From Theobroma cacao (lineage: Eukaryota > Streptophyta > Magnoliopsida > Malvales > Malvaceae): DNA of 64,000 nt. The stretch covers positions 10,176,284-10,240,283 of the forward strand of contig NC_030856.1 in the NCBI RefSeq assembly GCF_000208745.1, read 5' to 3'. Position numbers and translations under genes: made by a program. Below, piece after piece: positions 48,220-59,604 of this stretch. The notes under the pieces are model-generated. The model saw nothing but the letters and a program-made list of their open reading frames with translations, was not told the origin of the DNA and ran no database searches. Positions within the stretch are counted from its first letter, which is position 1; every line of letters begins with the position of its first letter.

Positions 48220-49671
48220 TCATCTTCTTCGACTGTCCCGATAATCTTCCTCACCTTCTTTATCCTTTAAGAAGCCTAGAAATGCAAGAAATCCAAAAAG
48301 GAAGAATCCCCCTGACCAGTTGCCCCCACCGCCTCCCCCACCACCACCACCACCATCATCATCACGGGGAGGAAATCCAGAATCACCATCATCTAGTTGT
48401 GGTGATTTCTCCTTTGCTGCATTTCAATAAACCATATTAAAACCATTTAAATGACACATTTTTTTCATATAATTACATGAAGTTGCAATCAAAGAAAAAA
48501 ACCACCAGAGCTGCAACTTTCAAGTAAAGGGCTTATATCCCTCCTTAATTAATGGAGCTCCACAGGGCAAGGGTTCTATCCCTGGCTCCTGCAAGGTTAG
48601 GTGTTTATCACCTATATACCATAGCAGGAAAAGACCACACCAAAACCATATATGTAGCATAAAAGTTGCTTGCAACTCACAGTGAACTGCTAAAGAACCA
48701 TGGGGCATCATAAAACACAGTAACATTAACAATCATCCTGCCAATGCAGATGGAGCATGACAGTGAAAGCATGGACACAGCATGGCTAAGTGTCCAAGAA
48801 ATGTATGAGAATGATACGTGCCTATCAACATGTCTCCAGCTATTCCCAAATAATCACCTAGCCGTCCATAACCTTTCCTAACCGCATTCAACCTAAGGTG
48901 GGTGGCTAAAGGTTCAACTAGAAAAACAAAAAAACGAATACATCTAACCAATTTTAGCAAACCACTGAAATTATATATTGTTGTTATTACCATGAACAGG
49001 AGCTTGGGTAATTGTTGGTGCCTCACGAGTGACGGTTTGAGTTTGCCCCGATGCACTGCATGTTGCATTCTGCACGAAAAATAAACCAGGTCATAAACTG
49101 AGAATACTGATACCATGTCCATAGATAAGCAAAGACAAACACAACTTGTTCTCCTTAATTGCATCTTTTCTTTTCTTTTTGAAAATTCCTTCATTGCATC
49201 TATTTCAGGATCCAATACTGCATTAACATATATAAACAGTGTTGAATTTTATATCAAAAACAGGAGAGCAACTTCCCTCTCTATAATATTCTTCAGTCCA
49301 TGTTAACCACTCTAAAGGATATCAATTTCAAAAAAAAAAAATCAAAATCTTAGTGACAAACTTACCAAAGCAGCAGCAGCAGCACATATAACAGATGAAG
49401 ATTGCTTTCGACTACTTCCAACAATAGGTTGTAATTGCAAGCCAAGGCCTATTGGCCTAACTTGTGTAGAAATTCTACTGGCGCGGCAGAAGCCACTGTG
49501 CTTAATTTGTGCCTTCAATGGACTTCCTGGTGAAAACCATTACAAATTTTATCATAAAACAAACAGAACTCTATGAAAAATAAAAGCAATATCCAAGAAA
49601 TTAGCATGGAAAAAAATCATACCGGGTGATAATAGAGGCGGCGAGGGGGCAGTAACACTAGCAGTCAGCAT
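48220..49671 (-). CDS. Glycine-rich organelle protein, YELLOW LEAF 1 / RF2-like
   Basis: Coding exons in transcript order: 49671-49623, 49526-49366, 49069-48991 and 48416-48220, with GT-AG introns and consistent phases; 161 residues. Residues 1-70 are rich in Ser, Ala and Arg without acids (LTASVTAPSPPLLSPGSPLK, SSRKQSSSVICAAAAAL), a typical plastid transit peptide with a VICA cleavage-like site. The middle is Thr/Pro/Gln-rich. The C-terminus has an acidic patch (LDDGDSGFPPRDDD), eleven consecutive glycines, then NWSGGFFLFGFLAFLGFLKD, a hydrophobic segment that could span a membrane, and a charged tail ending SRRR. This Gly-run plus hydrophobic tail is the signature I know from YELLOW LEAF 1 and the rice fertility restorer RF2. 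The biochemical role is unknown to me, and plastid targeting is inferred. An extra 5' UTR intron is likely. Confidence 0.8.
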
Positions 49672-50110
49672 TTGTAAGTAACGAAAGGCAATTTTGACAA
49701 GAACAATACCTGAAAAGAAAATGAAAGCTTGCCTTTTTAGATTATATCGAAATTTTAAGATTAAAAAGAATCAAATTCCATCAAAATCATTCCTTTTCCT
49801 AGTCAAAATTAATGCCCATATACGAATTACAGTTAATAATCTTATCCGCTATAAGCACCGAAGAAAAATCTACTGATAGCATAAAGAAATCAACTAAATT
49901 GAGCAGAAAACGGAACAAAAATACCCAATTCTATTTTGTATTTCCTCAACCCAAAAACATAATTGACACACAATTTATACACTATATCCACAGAAATTAC
50001 AAAAATTTAAATAATGGGAATGAAAATTGAAACCTTAAATTGAAGAAGCAGATGGATACGAGAAACCCGGGACGAAAACGAAATTGCCGACTTGCAGAAG
50101 ATTGAAGAAG
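49672..50110 (-). other. 5' UTR with a probable leader intron of the glycine-rich protein gene
   Basis: On the minus strand an exon-like sequence ending atttaag|gtttc (donor at 50033) and an acceptor cttttcag (49711-49710) frame a likely leader intron of 324 bp in front of the ATG at 49671. The outer exon would lie at about 50110-50034. Based on splice-site look only. Confidence 0.5.
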
Positions 50111-50689
50111 GAAGGAGAAATGGGATGTGGAAACTCGAAGAAGACAAAGAAGAGGGCTAATTAATGCAAAAGTTGGGAAATGCCCTAAAAACAGGGAAAT
50201 GCAAAAGTTGGGCTTGGAGGTAGCTTTGGGTTATTTATCTTGTGCTGTTGGAAGCTATAATGTGGGCCTCAAAGTCTCTAATTTGTTGCTGTAGCCCAAG
50301 ACACATAAGGGAGTTAAGTTTATATATATATATATATATAATTAGGTTTGATATTAAAAATTAAAGTAAAATATCCTCACTCCCTAACTTTTAGGTATAA
50401 TTTTATACGGGTCCATTAATATTAGAAATGAACAATTCACCCTAAAAGTCTAAAGGCCATTAACGAGAAGTGTGAAATGTTAAAATTGCCCATGTATAAA
50501 TAAATCTTAATCACATATTAATGCTTGCTAATCACTATACTCCCTTTCTCTCCTCGTTCTCCATTTCTCTCCTTTTATTCTCTTATCATTAGTCGCTACA
50601 TCAATTAGGGTTTTTTTTTAGCCTTCTGCTTCAATTAGAAGCCTCATCCTACAGCAAAATAATCCAAAATCCAACCTTTGTTTTAAACC

Positions 50690-51860
50690 TTTAAACCCTA
50701 ACCCATTGAGAGAGTGAAGGATTAAGGTTCATCAATCGTCAAACACTAGTATGTTTTACTACTGTGTTCAGGGTTAGGGTTTTTTTTATGATGGAATAGA
50801 TATCAAGGTTAGCTTCTTGTTAAATTTTTATTAATGATCAAGAAAGAAAGTACATTATGGAAGGGAATATAAACCTTACCTCCAAAAGTAAAAATGGATA
50901 ATAAAAACCTAAGAGAAATATTACTCTCATTGCATTTGTTTTCCATGTGCATAGGAAAAGTAATTTATTTCTTTTGCAATGATCTAATGTGTAGTAAAAA
51001 AAATAAGATTCCTAAGAGAGATATTATTTTTTGAGCAAATTTTAATAATGCTAAAGAAAATAATATTACTCTTTTACAATAAGCTAATGTGAAAAAATAA
51101 ATGAAGAGTGCTACTCCCTTACATTTATTTGAACCTAACATATGAGAGTTTAAGGTTAGGGTTAGGGTTTTGTGGTTTATAAATTTTTTTTTTGTTGATG
51201 TGGTTTTTAAGTATGGGAACGGGTTTTGTTGTTTGGGGTTGTTTTGGATTATGTGGTCTTCATGTGCGGGAATAGTTTTTGTGATTAGGGGTTTTTTGTT
51301 TGTTACTGATGTGGTGAAGGTTTAAGAATAAGTTTGGATTAGGGTTTTGGTTGAGGGTTGGGTTGTAACCTAGACCCATAACCTTAAAGCCTTAAATTAG
51401 GCAACTCGAACCTGAACCAAACAACTAAACCTAAAACCCCAATTTCCAAGACCTTTACCTTAATTTCCAAAACCCTAACCCTAATTCTCGAATTTAGAAT
51501 TTTAAGATTATGGTTCTGAAATTAAGGTTTAAGGATAGTGTTTAGGTTCGAGTAACCCTAAACCTAGACCCTTAAAGCTTTAAATAAGAGAATTAAGGTT
51601 TAAGGTTATGGAAAATCAAATTTTTTAGAACCTTAAACCTTAATGCCTTAATTTACGAATTTAACAGTTAGGGTTCTGAAATTGGGAATTTAAGGTTAAT
51701 GTTTGGGTCCGAATAACCCAAAGACCCTAAATCCCCAATTTCAAAACCTTGACCTTAAATTAATAAATTAAGGAATTAGGGTTTAGGGTTCTGAAAATTG
51801 AGATTTTTAGATTTGAATTTAGGGTTTTTAAAATATGTTTTAATTTGGTTGAGGTTTAAG
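50690..51860. repeat. Telomere-like degenerate repeat tract inside the MULE
   Basis: Many scattered copies of aaaccct and its complement agggttt and shortened forms (ggttagggttagggttttg near 51152; aaaccctaaccctaattctc near 51470; ttaaggtttaaggttaggg-like phrases) appear on both strands, in changing orientation. These resemble the plant telomere repeat TTTAGGG but are too irregular for a true interstitial telomere. It is the 5' internal part of the element, before the transposase start. Confidence 0.7.
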
Positions 51861-51948
51861 GTTACCGTTTGGGTTCAAAGTTGTTATTCAATATTTCAGA
51901 GCTATTAACCTATTCTAATTGGGTTTTTAAAGTCTAGACATAGCAAAG

Positions 51949-54290
51949 ATGTCGTATAACTTAGTCGGGCACCATGAGGGAGAAGTGACGACCATCAGAG
52001 ATGTCTATCTAAACAGATATTCCTATATAGAGCAGACAAATGATGTCTTGGAAGTGTTGGTGGATGATTCCAATGTTGGAGTTGGAATGGGTGTCTCCAT
52101 TACTGCACGATACCCTAAATCAAAAAAGGTTATGGCATTGAAAAGTGATGGTGATCTGTTGAAGCTGTTTGAAGTTTATAAAAAGACCAACAAAATTCAT
52201 CTGTACTTAGACCTCGATTCCTACTATTCCAGTACAAACAATGGGATCTGGTAAGTTTTCTGTTACCAAAAATGTTAATGCATGTGTCTTTATTAGACTT
52301 GTGAATGTTGGCTTAGGTGATGGCAAAGGTAGGATTGGTGAGTCTAGTTGTATATGCTTGATGACTCAACTTCAAGTAGAGATAACAAAGGCACAGTTGA
52401 AGTAGAGAGAACTTCAAGTAGAGGTAAAAAGTTTAGCATTAGAGGTAGAGATAAAGTTGGTGATGGCAGAGGTGAAGTACCTTCTATTACTATTGGTATT
52501 AGCAATGTTGAAAGTATTTATTCAAATAAGGAAAATAGTGATTTAGTTAGTGGAAATGATATATCCAATGAAGATGTAGATTGGATATGTGAGACAAAAA
52601 GTGAAGAATCTTAAAGTAACTGGGATAGTGATGCAAAAAATGTTGAGATTGAAGAAAATGTAGAGAATGATGTTTTTTTCTGATATTGGCACTAATGTGG
52701 AGGAAGGAAACCAAGATAGTGATGAATCTGACAAGGAAGGTCAAGAAATAGATAGATCCTTCAAAGGCATACCTTATGCTTCTAATAAGAATGGAAAAAT
52801 TGTATTGGTAGAGAACATGTTATTTACAAGTGTGCAGCACTTTAGGGAGGTGATAGTTGATTATATGATCCAGAAGGAATATAGTTGTATAAAGCATAAA
52901 ATGAAAAAACTAGGTTCAAGGCTTTCTACAAAGGAAATAGCTGTGAATGGATGGTTCAAGCAAATGTATTTTTAGATAGGAAAACCTTTAAGATCAAGAA
53001 AGTAAAGAATAAACACTCTTGCATTAGGATCAATAACAATAATCCTACTACTACAAGTGCTTGGATTGCTAACAAATTTACTGTTCAGTTGCTGTTTGAT
53101 CCAAATATGTCATACAATCTGATGTAGCATGAATTACAAGAGAGGTATGAAGTGAGTGTTAATTATAAGAAACTGTATAAGGCAAAAAAAAATGGTCTAA
53201 AAAGGGTTTGAAGGGACTCGTGGTAGGTTCTATTCTTACATGCTCCTGTATGCCCAAATGATGAAGGATACAAATCCTGAAAGCATAGCCATCATGCAGC
53301 TAGAAAGGCTTAAGTTGAGCATGTACCCAACTTTCAAAAGGTTTTTCTTGTTCTTTGATGCTTTAAGGAAAAACTTAACAAAAAGTGGAGGCTTTTCATT
53401 GAGGTTGATGGTTGCCACCTTAAAAAGCCATATGGAAGGGTCGTACTATCTACTATTACCATTTATGAGAATTGTGGTTTGTCTCTTATTACTGCTATTA
53501 TGGTGAAGCTAGAAAATGGTGACTTATGGTCTTGGTTTTTTAACTTGGTTTATACTGCCATTAGAGACTTCAACAAACCATTGGCAGTGATGAGTGATGG
53601 GCAAAGGTAAACTCTAAAAATGTACTATTTTACATTTAATTAGTTAATTTCAATTTCTTATTAACTATTACTTATTTTTATATGGCAAGGCCTAGATGAT
53701 ATAATTACAAAGATAATGCCTCGTGCCACTCAAAGAAGGTATGTTAGGCACTTTTATAGCAATTTTAAACAAAAGTCTTTGGGGTTCGACATAAAGCATA
53801 CAACCAGTGGGATTGGAATAAAGCCATGATGAAGATTAAAGCTGAAAATGTAAAGGCATACAACTGGTTGATGGAAAAATCACTCACACTATGGGCAAGG
53901 CATACCTTTGACCCAAGTGTGAAGACAGACCATGTGACCAACAACATGGTTGAGAGTTTCAACCATTAGATTGGGCTTGTGGGGAGTAAACCCATTTTGG
54001 TTTTGCTTGAAGAGCTAAGAGTCAAAATAATGACAAGTTTTTATGATTAGTATGAGAAGGCCTGCATGTGGGAAGGGCACATTGGAAGGACTTGGTCGTG
54101 GTGTTCGTGGTGCTAGATTTGTCCTTGCTTATGGTGATGCAAAAAGGCCTTCATTTCCTAAACTTACTGCCCCTGTTACCTCTACTGCCCCTACTACTTT
54201 CTGCTACCTCTACCTTGGTAATGAATTCTGATGGTCCTAGAGGGACGCAAACAAGTGCCTCTCATGTTGTTGATATGTGAATGTTAATAC
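51949..54290 (+). pseudogene. MuDR-type transposase, broken
   Basis: Reading frames in order: 51949-52254, an N-terminal PB1-like domain (MSYNLVGHHEGEV, YPKSKKVMALKSDGDLLKLF) ending at a splice donor ctg|gtaagt; an acidic linker 52348-52614; 52667-52975 with the MuDR domain (MLFTSVQHFREVIVDYMIQK); then out-of-frame pieces WIANKF, RYEVSVNYKKLYKAK, and the catalytic MULE domain near 53390-53610 (FIEVDGCHLKKPYG, NGDLWSWFFNLVY, LAVMSDGQR) that keeps two of the DDE residues. After LLEELRVKIM (about 54000-54030) the sequence passes straight to a Gly/Arg tail (GLGRGVRGARFVLAYGD, 54085-54150), so the SWIM zinc finger that normally lies between is missing. Several stops and frameshifts. Confidence 0.85.
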
Positions 54291-55734
54291 ATATAATGTT
54301 TTAAGATTTTTTTTTGTGGTGTTTGGATGGCTAGAGGGAAAGTAAATTAAAAATGGATGCTTTGTAACCTTTTGTCTTTTTTTGTTTGTCATTATTTGAA
54401 AATTATGAATAAATGCTTGACTTTGATATTGGACCTATTGGTAGTGGCCAATTTTTTTTGTAAACTTTATTTTGTAAAGCTTGTGGTCCTCAGATGCATA
54501 AAGGTTTAGGGAAAATAGTGCTCCTCATGTGTACAAGGGACCTGATGCAATTATTGTATAAGACATAAATTGAAAATCAATGCAAAGATTAGTTTACTTT
54601 TTTGCAAAAAAAGCCTTTGCGTTAATTCTTATATCACTTGTTATGTTCATGTCTATTATGATTAATTTAAGATAATTGGCATCATAAGACAAAAACTCAA
54701 GATATTGAAATGCTTGGCTATCTTTATGTCCATTTAATATTTCAACAATTTTGCATTTAATATTTCACAACTTGCAACAGCTTTTGCATTCAATATTTCA
54801 ATAACTTCCAAGAACTTTTATCAAACAAAATGACATTTAAAAGCCTCAGTCTCTTCGTATTTTTTTGCCTATCTTATCTCTTTAGGGAGTTTTATCAAGC
54901 ACCATTTGAGAAGCCCTTCAACCTGCATTTTCTGTTCCCTTCAAGCTTTATGTTCTCTTCCTCTATTCCCAGGTTTCATCCTTACAAAAACCACATATGG
55001 ATGTTATGGAATAGTTAGAGATCATTTTGCAGCTTTTGTTTTTTTAAGCTACCATACCCATTAACTCTTCCATAACATCCACATATGGTTCTTGAAATGA
55101 AAGTTCTCTAGCAAGAATGCAAACATCAGAAGCTTGAAAGGTAGAATCGATCTTTACTTCTTGATCTTTTTCCTCCATTACTTTCATCATTTCTTTTTAG
55201 TGGAATGCCAAAAATCAATAAAAAATCTTGAGCATTTCAACAATCTAGATTTTTAGCTTATCCTCTATGGTTCTTGAAATAATCTTTTTCCTTGATTAGT
55301 TTCATCATTTCTTCTTTTGTGGGGTGTCAAAAATCAATAAGAAATCTACAACATTTCAACCAAAAATTTGGTTTTTTAGCTTTTGGTTTGAGGGACTTCT
55401 TAGTTATAGCAAGAACACTGAAAAAAGGGTAAAATTGTCATAAATTTCATCAAATAAATTGAGACTGATGATAGGATTTCTCTATCTAGCAGAAGATAAT
55501 TTTTTGGGGTGGATTGTCCATTTCTAATAGTAATGGACCCGTATGAAATTATACCTAAAAGTTAGGGGGTGGAGATATTTTACCTTAAAAATTATTGACT
55601 CAATTAATAATATTATTTATTTTGAATGATGGTGATTTCTTTGATATGGACTTGTAACAATAGGTGTTAGGAAACATGTCCAGCTCCGTAGTGTTGATGA
55701 TATACCTTTGGGGTATTATGTTCATACATACCTT

Positions 55735-56390
55735 ATGGTTATTGTGGTATTGGAGAAATTTAAGCTTATTCAAAGACTCTCAGTGGCCAGAGAATGCTAG
55801 GCAATTGATTTGGACAAAAGCTAAGGAAACGTGGGATATTTTGGGCAAAAAAGATCATACAATGAGAAGGAAAACTATGATAGCTAGGAAGAAGCCTAAG
55901 CTAGACTTTTTTAAGTTGAATGTAGATGGCAGTGCAAGAGGACAACTAGGACTAGCTATTGTTGGAGGTTTGGTAAGAGATGTAAATGGGTATTGGCTGG
56001 TTAGATTCACTTTCAAGATTAGAATTTCTTGCTCACTTACTATTAAACTTTGCGCTATTTTCCAATGACTTAAGTTATGTTGGGACAGAGGATTTAGACA
56101 TATACAAGTTGGAACTGACTCACTACTTGCCATATTGCAAATATCAAACTTGAGCTCCACCTTAGATCCTAATGTAAATATCTTGCGACTTATAAAGAAA
56201 CTACTTCAACGAGATTGGGATTGCTCCATTACTCACATCCTTCATGAAGCCAACAAATGTGTCGATTGAATGGCAACAAATCATGATGATCTTTCCTTGG
56301 GATTACACATATTTTATTTTCCTTCACCTAATATTATTTCTAGTTTATTTCCAAACAAGTTAGGCATATCATGGCCTAGGATGATGTAAC
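55735..56390 (+). pseudogene. RNase H domain of a LINE-type retroelement, remnant
   Basis: Translated pieces: LWYWRNLSLFKD, FFKLNVDGSARGQLGLAIVGG, VRDVNGYWLVRF, CWDRGFRHIQVGTDSLLAIL and HILHEANKCVD, ending before MATNHDDL. This matches the RNase H-like domain found at the end of plant non-LTR retroelements and stray copies (RVT_3-type): the first catalytic Asp (NVDGSA) and the TDS Asp are present. Stops interrupt it (56066-56068 and 56269-56271). It starts right after the right end of the MULE. Confidence 0.8.
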
Positions 56391-56440
56391 TTTGATTTTT
56401 CTATTTAAATAATAACTATTTCCCTTAATACAAAATAAAT

Positions 56441-56850
56441 AAACACTCTTTAAACCTTTCAAGAAAATTCAAATAAGTCTTTATTCTTTTATTACTTTTA
56501 ATCAAACCCATGTATTTTTATTTTATGTCAAATAAGCTCTTATAACTAACGATTGAGTAATTTTCAATAGTCAAACATCACTTATCATTTTTATATTCAT
56601 GTAACGCTAATGTGGCATTGACGTGAAGAGTGAAATGTCTCATGACTATGTCCTCATGCCATATCAACATCTATTATGACACGCTAACATGCTACGTAGC
56701 ATAGAATAATAATAGACATTTTGACTAACAATAGTAGGCTATAAATAAAGTTTTATTTGACTCAAAATAAAAATACAAAAGTTTGATTGAATGCAATAAA
56801 AGAACAAAGGCTGATTTGAATATTAATGAACAGTTCAAGTGTTTTTTTAG
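56441..56850. mobile_element. MITE-like element with about 100-bp inverted ends
   Basis: The left part (aaacactctttaaacc, attcaaataagtctttattc, ttttattacttttaatcaaac, tgtatttttattttatgtcaa) matches the reverse complement of the right part (aaacacttgaactg, attcaaatcagcctttgttc, ttttattgcattcaatcaaac, tgtatttttattttgagtcaa) in the same order. Length about 410 bp. Target duplication not identified; class probably Mutator-like. Confidence 0.8.
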
Positions 56851-57419
56851 GTATTTTCCTAATAAACAATTATGAATTTAAATTTTCTTGATAATTTTTT
56901 TAATATTGTTCATTAAGTAATAATTTTCAATATTTACATTTTAAGAGTGTGAGTACTTTATCTGTTTCTAAATTTTATTTCTAAAAAATAAAAAAATATG
57001 TATATTATAAGGTAAAAAGTGGGTGAATCTTTCAATTTAGATTTAAACAATAGTAATGATTTAGATGTATAATTTGAAGTAGGGATGTAAAGTTATTTTT
57101 CAAGTACACTAACTCAAATCTAATTATTTGATAAGGTATTCGAACCCTGTAAAATACTTGATTAATTTTTTGAATTGTGACTTGAATCCATACCCAAATA
57201 TCATAGACACTACCCACTAAATACTTGATTAAAATAAATTTTAAATAAATTTTTATGTTATGTTTAGCTTTAAATTGATTTTAATTTTGAATTGACAAAA
57301 ACTATGACAAAAATTGCTTGATTAAGTTTTGAGTTTAAGTTCTTCATTTACAAAAAAGCTAAGTAATTGATTTAAAATGTCTAAGTGTTTTACATCAAAA
57401 TGGGTTCAAGATAAAGTAT
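56851..57419. other. AT-rich intergenic sequence, nothing recognised
   Basis: No gene, array or terminal repeats seen. Confidence 0.4.
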
Positions 57420-57662
57420 TTTTCAAGAAGATAGTTATAGGGATCAATCTTTGGGTTTGAGGGATTGATCCATTTCATACAAAGCCTATTTGGTCCTTTA
57501 TTGTTTGCTAGAGATTGATCCCATCCAATGACAGATTGATCCCCCACTCACATGAGTTTGAATTTTGCAGCAAATGATCAATCCCATGAGGAAGGGATTG
57601 ATCTCATATAGCCATTAGACACATTCTCCAACCAAGTAATGGCTTTTTTCATCATTTAATGA

Positions 57663-57794
57663 CCCCCAACTACTCCAATGCCCTTTCTATGTATAAAAAG
57701 AGGTCTACCTCAGTTCATTTATGAAGTACCCCCAACTGCTCCAATGCCCTTTCTATGTATAAAAAGAGGTCTACCTCAGTTCATTTATGAAGTA
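57663..57794 (+). repeat. 66-bp tandem duplication including a TATA-like box
   Basis: The segment from cccccaact through tttctatgtataaaaagagg and ctacctcagttcatttatg to aagtac is repeated immediately with one visible substitution (ctactccaa against ctgctccaa). Very high identity indicates a recent event. Confidence 0.95.
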
Positions 57795-58000
57795 AGAAAA
57801 GAGAAGAAAATAGTCATATGAGCAAGTAGAGAGATTTATGAAGAAGAAAAGGAAACAGAAAGAAAAAGCATTCAAGTATTCAAGTGATCAAAATTTCATT
57901 AAAGCTTTCACGCTTATTCTTTTTATTCATCTTATTACTATTATCTTTTTCACATTTGAACTCACTAAGCAATATCCACCTATTAGAGAGGTATTCTTCC

Positions 58001-58231
58001 TTTCCACCTTGAAATATAGGGGAGGTTTTACCTTAGCCTTGAAAAAGTAAAAAGGTTCTATATTAGCTTTGAAAAAATATGGAGGCAATACCTTAGCTTT
58101 GAAAAGGTAGAAAGATTCTATCTTAACCTTTAAAAGGTAAAGAGGTTTCATCTTAACCTTGAAAAGATATGGAGGTTATATCTTAGCTTTTAAAAGATAG
58201 AAAGTTATCCCTTAACCTTGAAAAGGTATTT
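58001..58231 (+). repeat. 30-bp minisatellite, about 7.7 units
   Basis: Units of exactly 30 bp start at 58001, 58031, 58061, 58091, 58121, 58151 and 58181, with a partial one from about 58210. Core: ccttagctttgaaaaggta followed by gaaagattcta or tggaggttata tails. Minus-strand translation stays open and gives a ten-residue repeat (FKAKVLPPYF type); I treat it as a by-product. Confidence 0.95.
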
Positions 58232-58400
58232 GTATTGATTTTAATCAATAATTGATTCAACTCTTTAGCGAGCTAAAGGAGAGCACGTAAGCACCAAAAG
58301 AAAAGGTCGAACCTATATAAATCGAGTTTGCATATCCCTATATCCTTCATTCTTTATATTTATTGCATTTACTTTCAATTATTTATCCATTGAATTGTTT

Positions 58401-59604
58401 ATCAACTTACTTTTTGCATATCTTGATTGAAAAGTTAATTTGTGAAAAGGATTTTGAAAATCCAATTCAACCCTATTGGATTACTTATCTCATTTGAGTT
58501 AACATATATTATTAATAAAAATTAAATTAATAAATTAAAGTTAGTTCATAAAAAAATATTTGAAAGTTTAAAATTATTGTAGACATCTCATTTTATCTGA
58601 AGTATAGAGAAAATAAAAAAAATTAAAAATATAAATAAAAACACAAAAAATGTTAAAAATTTTGGGAAAAGAAAAAACATGGAAAAAAGGGATCTTAATC
58701 CCAATTTGAATCTAATTCCTAATCCCAATTTAAATTAAACTCTAAAAAAAAAGCTTAAATAAACCAAAATACATGAAATTAAATTTGAAAAGGATTAAAT
58801 CACAGTGGGTATAACCGCATATAAGGAATTACAAGAGATTGATAAACAAACAAACACACAATCACAAGAAAAAGACTTAGAGAGAAATCATGGAAGGTTA
58901 GGGTTTTTTGGGTTTCTAAGTTTAGATATGGGAAAATCGAGGTTGCTTGATGAATGTAATTTGGGCAAAGGTGTCTTTTAGTTGGAGAGAGAGAGGAAAG
59001 AGGAAAATAAGAAGAAGAAAAGCTCAAGAAGAAAGAAAATAAGAAGAAAACAATTGTTAAGAGCTTATATATTTAACTCAAAATGACGCCTTTTAGTGTC
59101 AAAAGGAAAGATAAAAGGTTTTTTTTGGGCTGATCTGATCGATCTATGTCATAACTCACAGTAAGCCCAATAAGCTTGGGCTTTCTTTTGCAGCTTAGGT
59201 TTTTTTTATAGACCTATAAGGAATGTCTATGCACATTTTTAGTTATTTAATTTTTTCTTCCATTTATTTATTTCTTTTCATACTCATATTTAGCCTTAGA
59301 AAAGTATTTTTGAAAAATATAAAATGAATTTTAACTAAATTAAAAAGAAGAATTTTTTAAATGAAATATTTAAGAAAAGTTACAAGTGGTAAATTTTACA
59401 AAAAATAACTATGAGAGTTTGTCATCAGTGTTGGGGTAAGAGCATAAATTGTTTTTACAAAAAAGGTTTATTTTTAAATAATTATTACAAACATAGAAAT
59501 ATCAATGAATGAAATATTTTTAAATTAGAAATAAAGTAATAATATTCATGCATTTGTGTCGTAAACATTTAATTTAATAAAAGCATAAATAAATAAAAAT
59601 TTTT
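58401..59604 (+). repeat. 1.2-kb dispersed repeat, copy 2 (partner 32231-33303)
   Basis: See partner. This copy contains the extra 66 bp (atcttgattgaaaag to caaccctatt) missing in copy 1, and small indels throughout. No coding sequence recognised. Confidence 0.8.

Larger units (their letters stand above)
50361..55588 (+). mobile_element. Mutator-like element (MULE) with both terminal inverted repeats
   Basis: Terminal inverted repeats of about 87 bp at 50361-50447 and 55502-55588: left ccctaacttttaggtataat, tatacgggtccattaat, attagaaatg correspond to the reverse complement of the right end with few changes. Between them are telomere-like repeat DNA (about 50690-51860), a broken MuDR-type transposase (51949-54290) and non-coding sequence. 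A 9-bp target duplication is expected but was not clear by eye. The element is 5.2 kb long and its coding region is damaged, so it is probably not autonomous any more. Confidence 0.88.
57420..58400 (+). repeat. LTR-like region with promoter-type elements and two tandem arrays
   Basis: It starts like the sequence at 23160-23230. The first part has six GATTGATC/GATCAATC motifs. A 66-bp tandem duplication (57663-57794) carries a TATA-like ctatgtataaaaagag in each unit. A 30-bp array follows (58001-58231), then gaacctatataaatcgag and a T-rich stretch. The layout (enhancer-like motifs, TATA, T-rich end) resembles a long terminal repeat of a copia-type element, but no TG...CA borders were fixed. 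Confidence 0.5.

Noticed and set aside
50690..51860. True interstitial telomere
   Set aside because: Units are irregular, of mixed orientation and separated by unrelated bases, and they lie within the borders of a MULE.
57838..58151. Lys-rich frame on the plus strand and repeat peptide on the minus strand
   Set aside because: Both are by-products of the LTR-like region and its 30-bp array.
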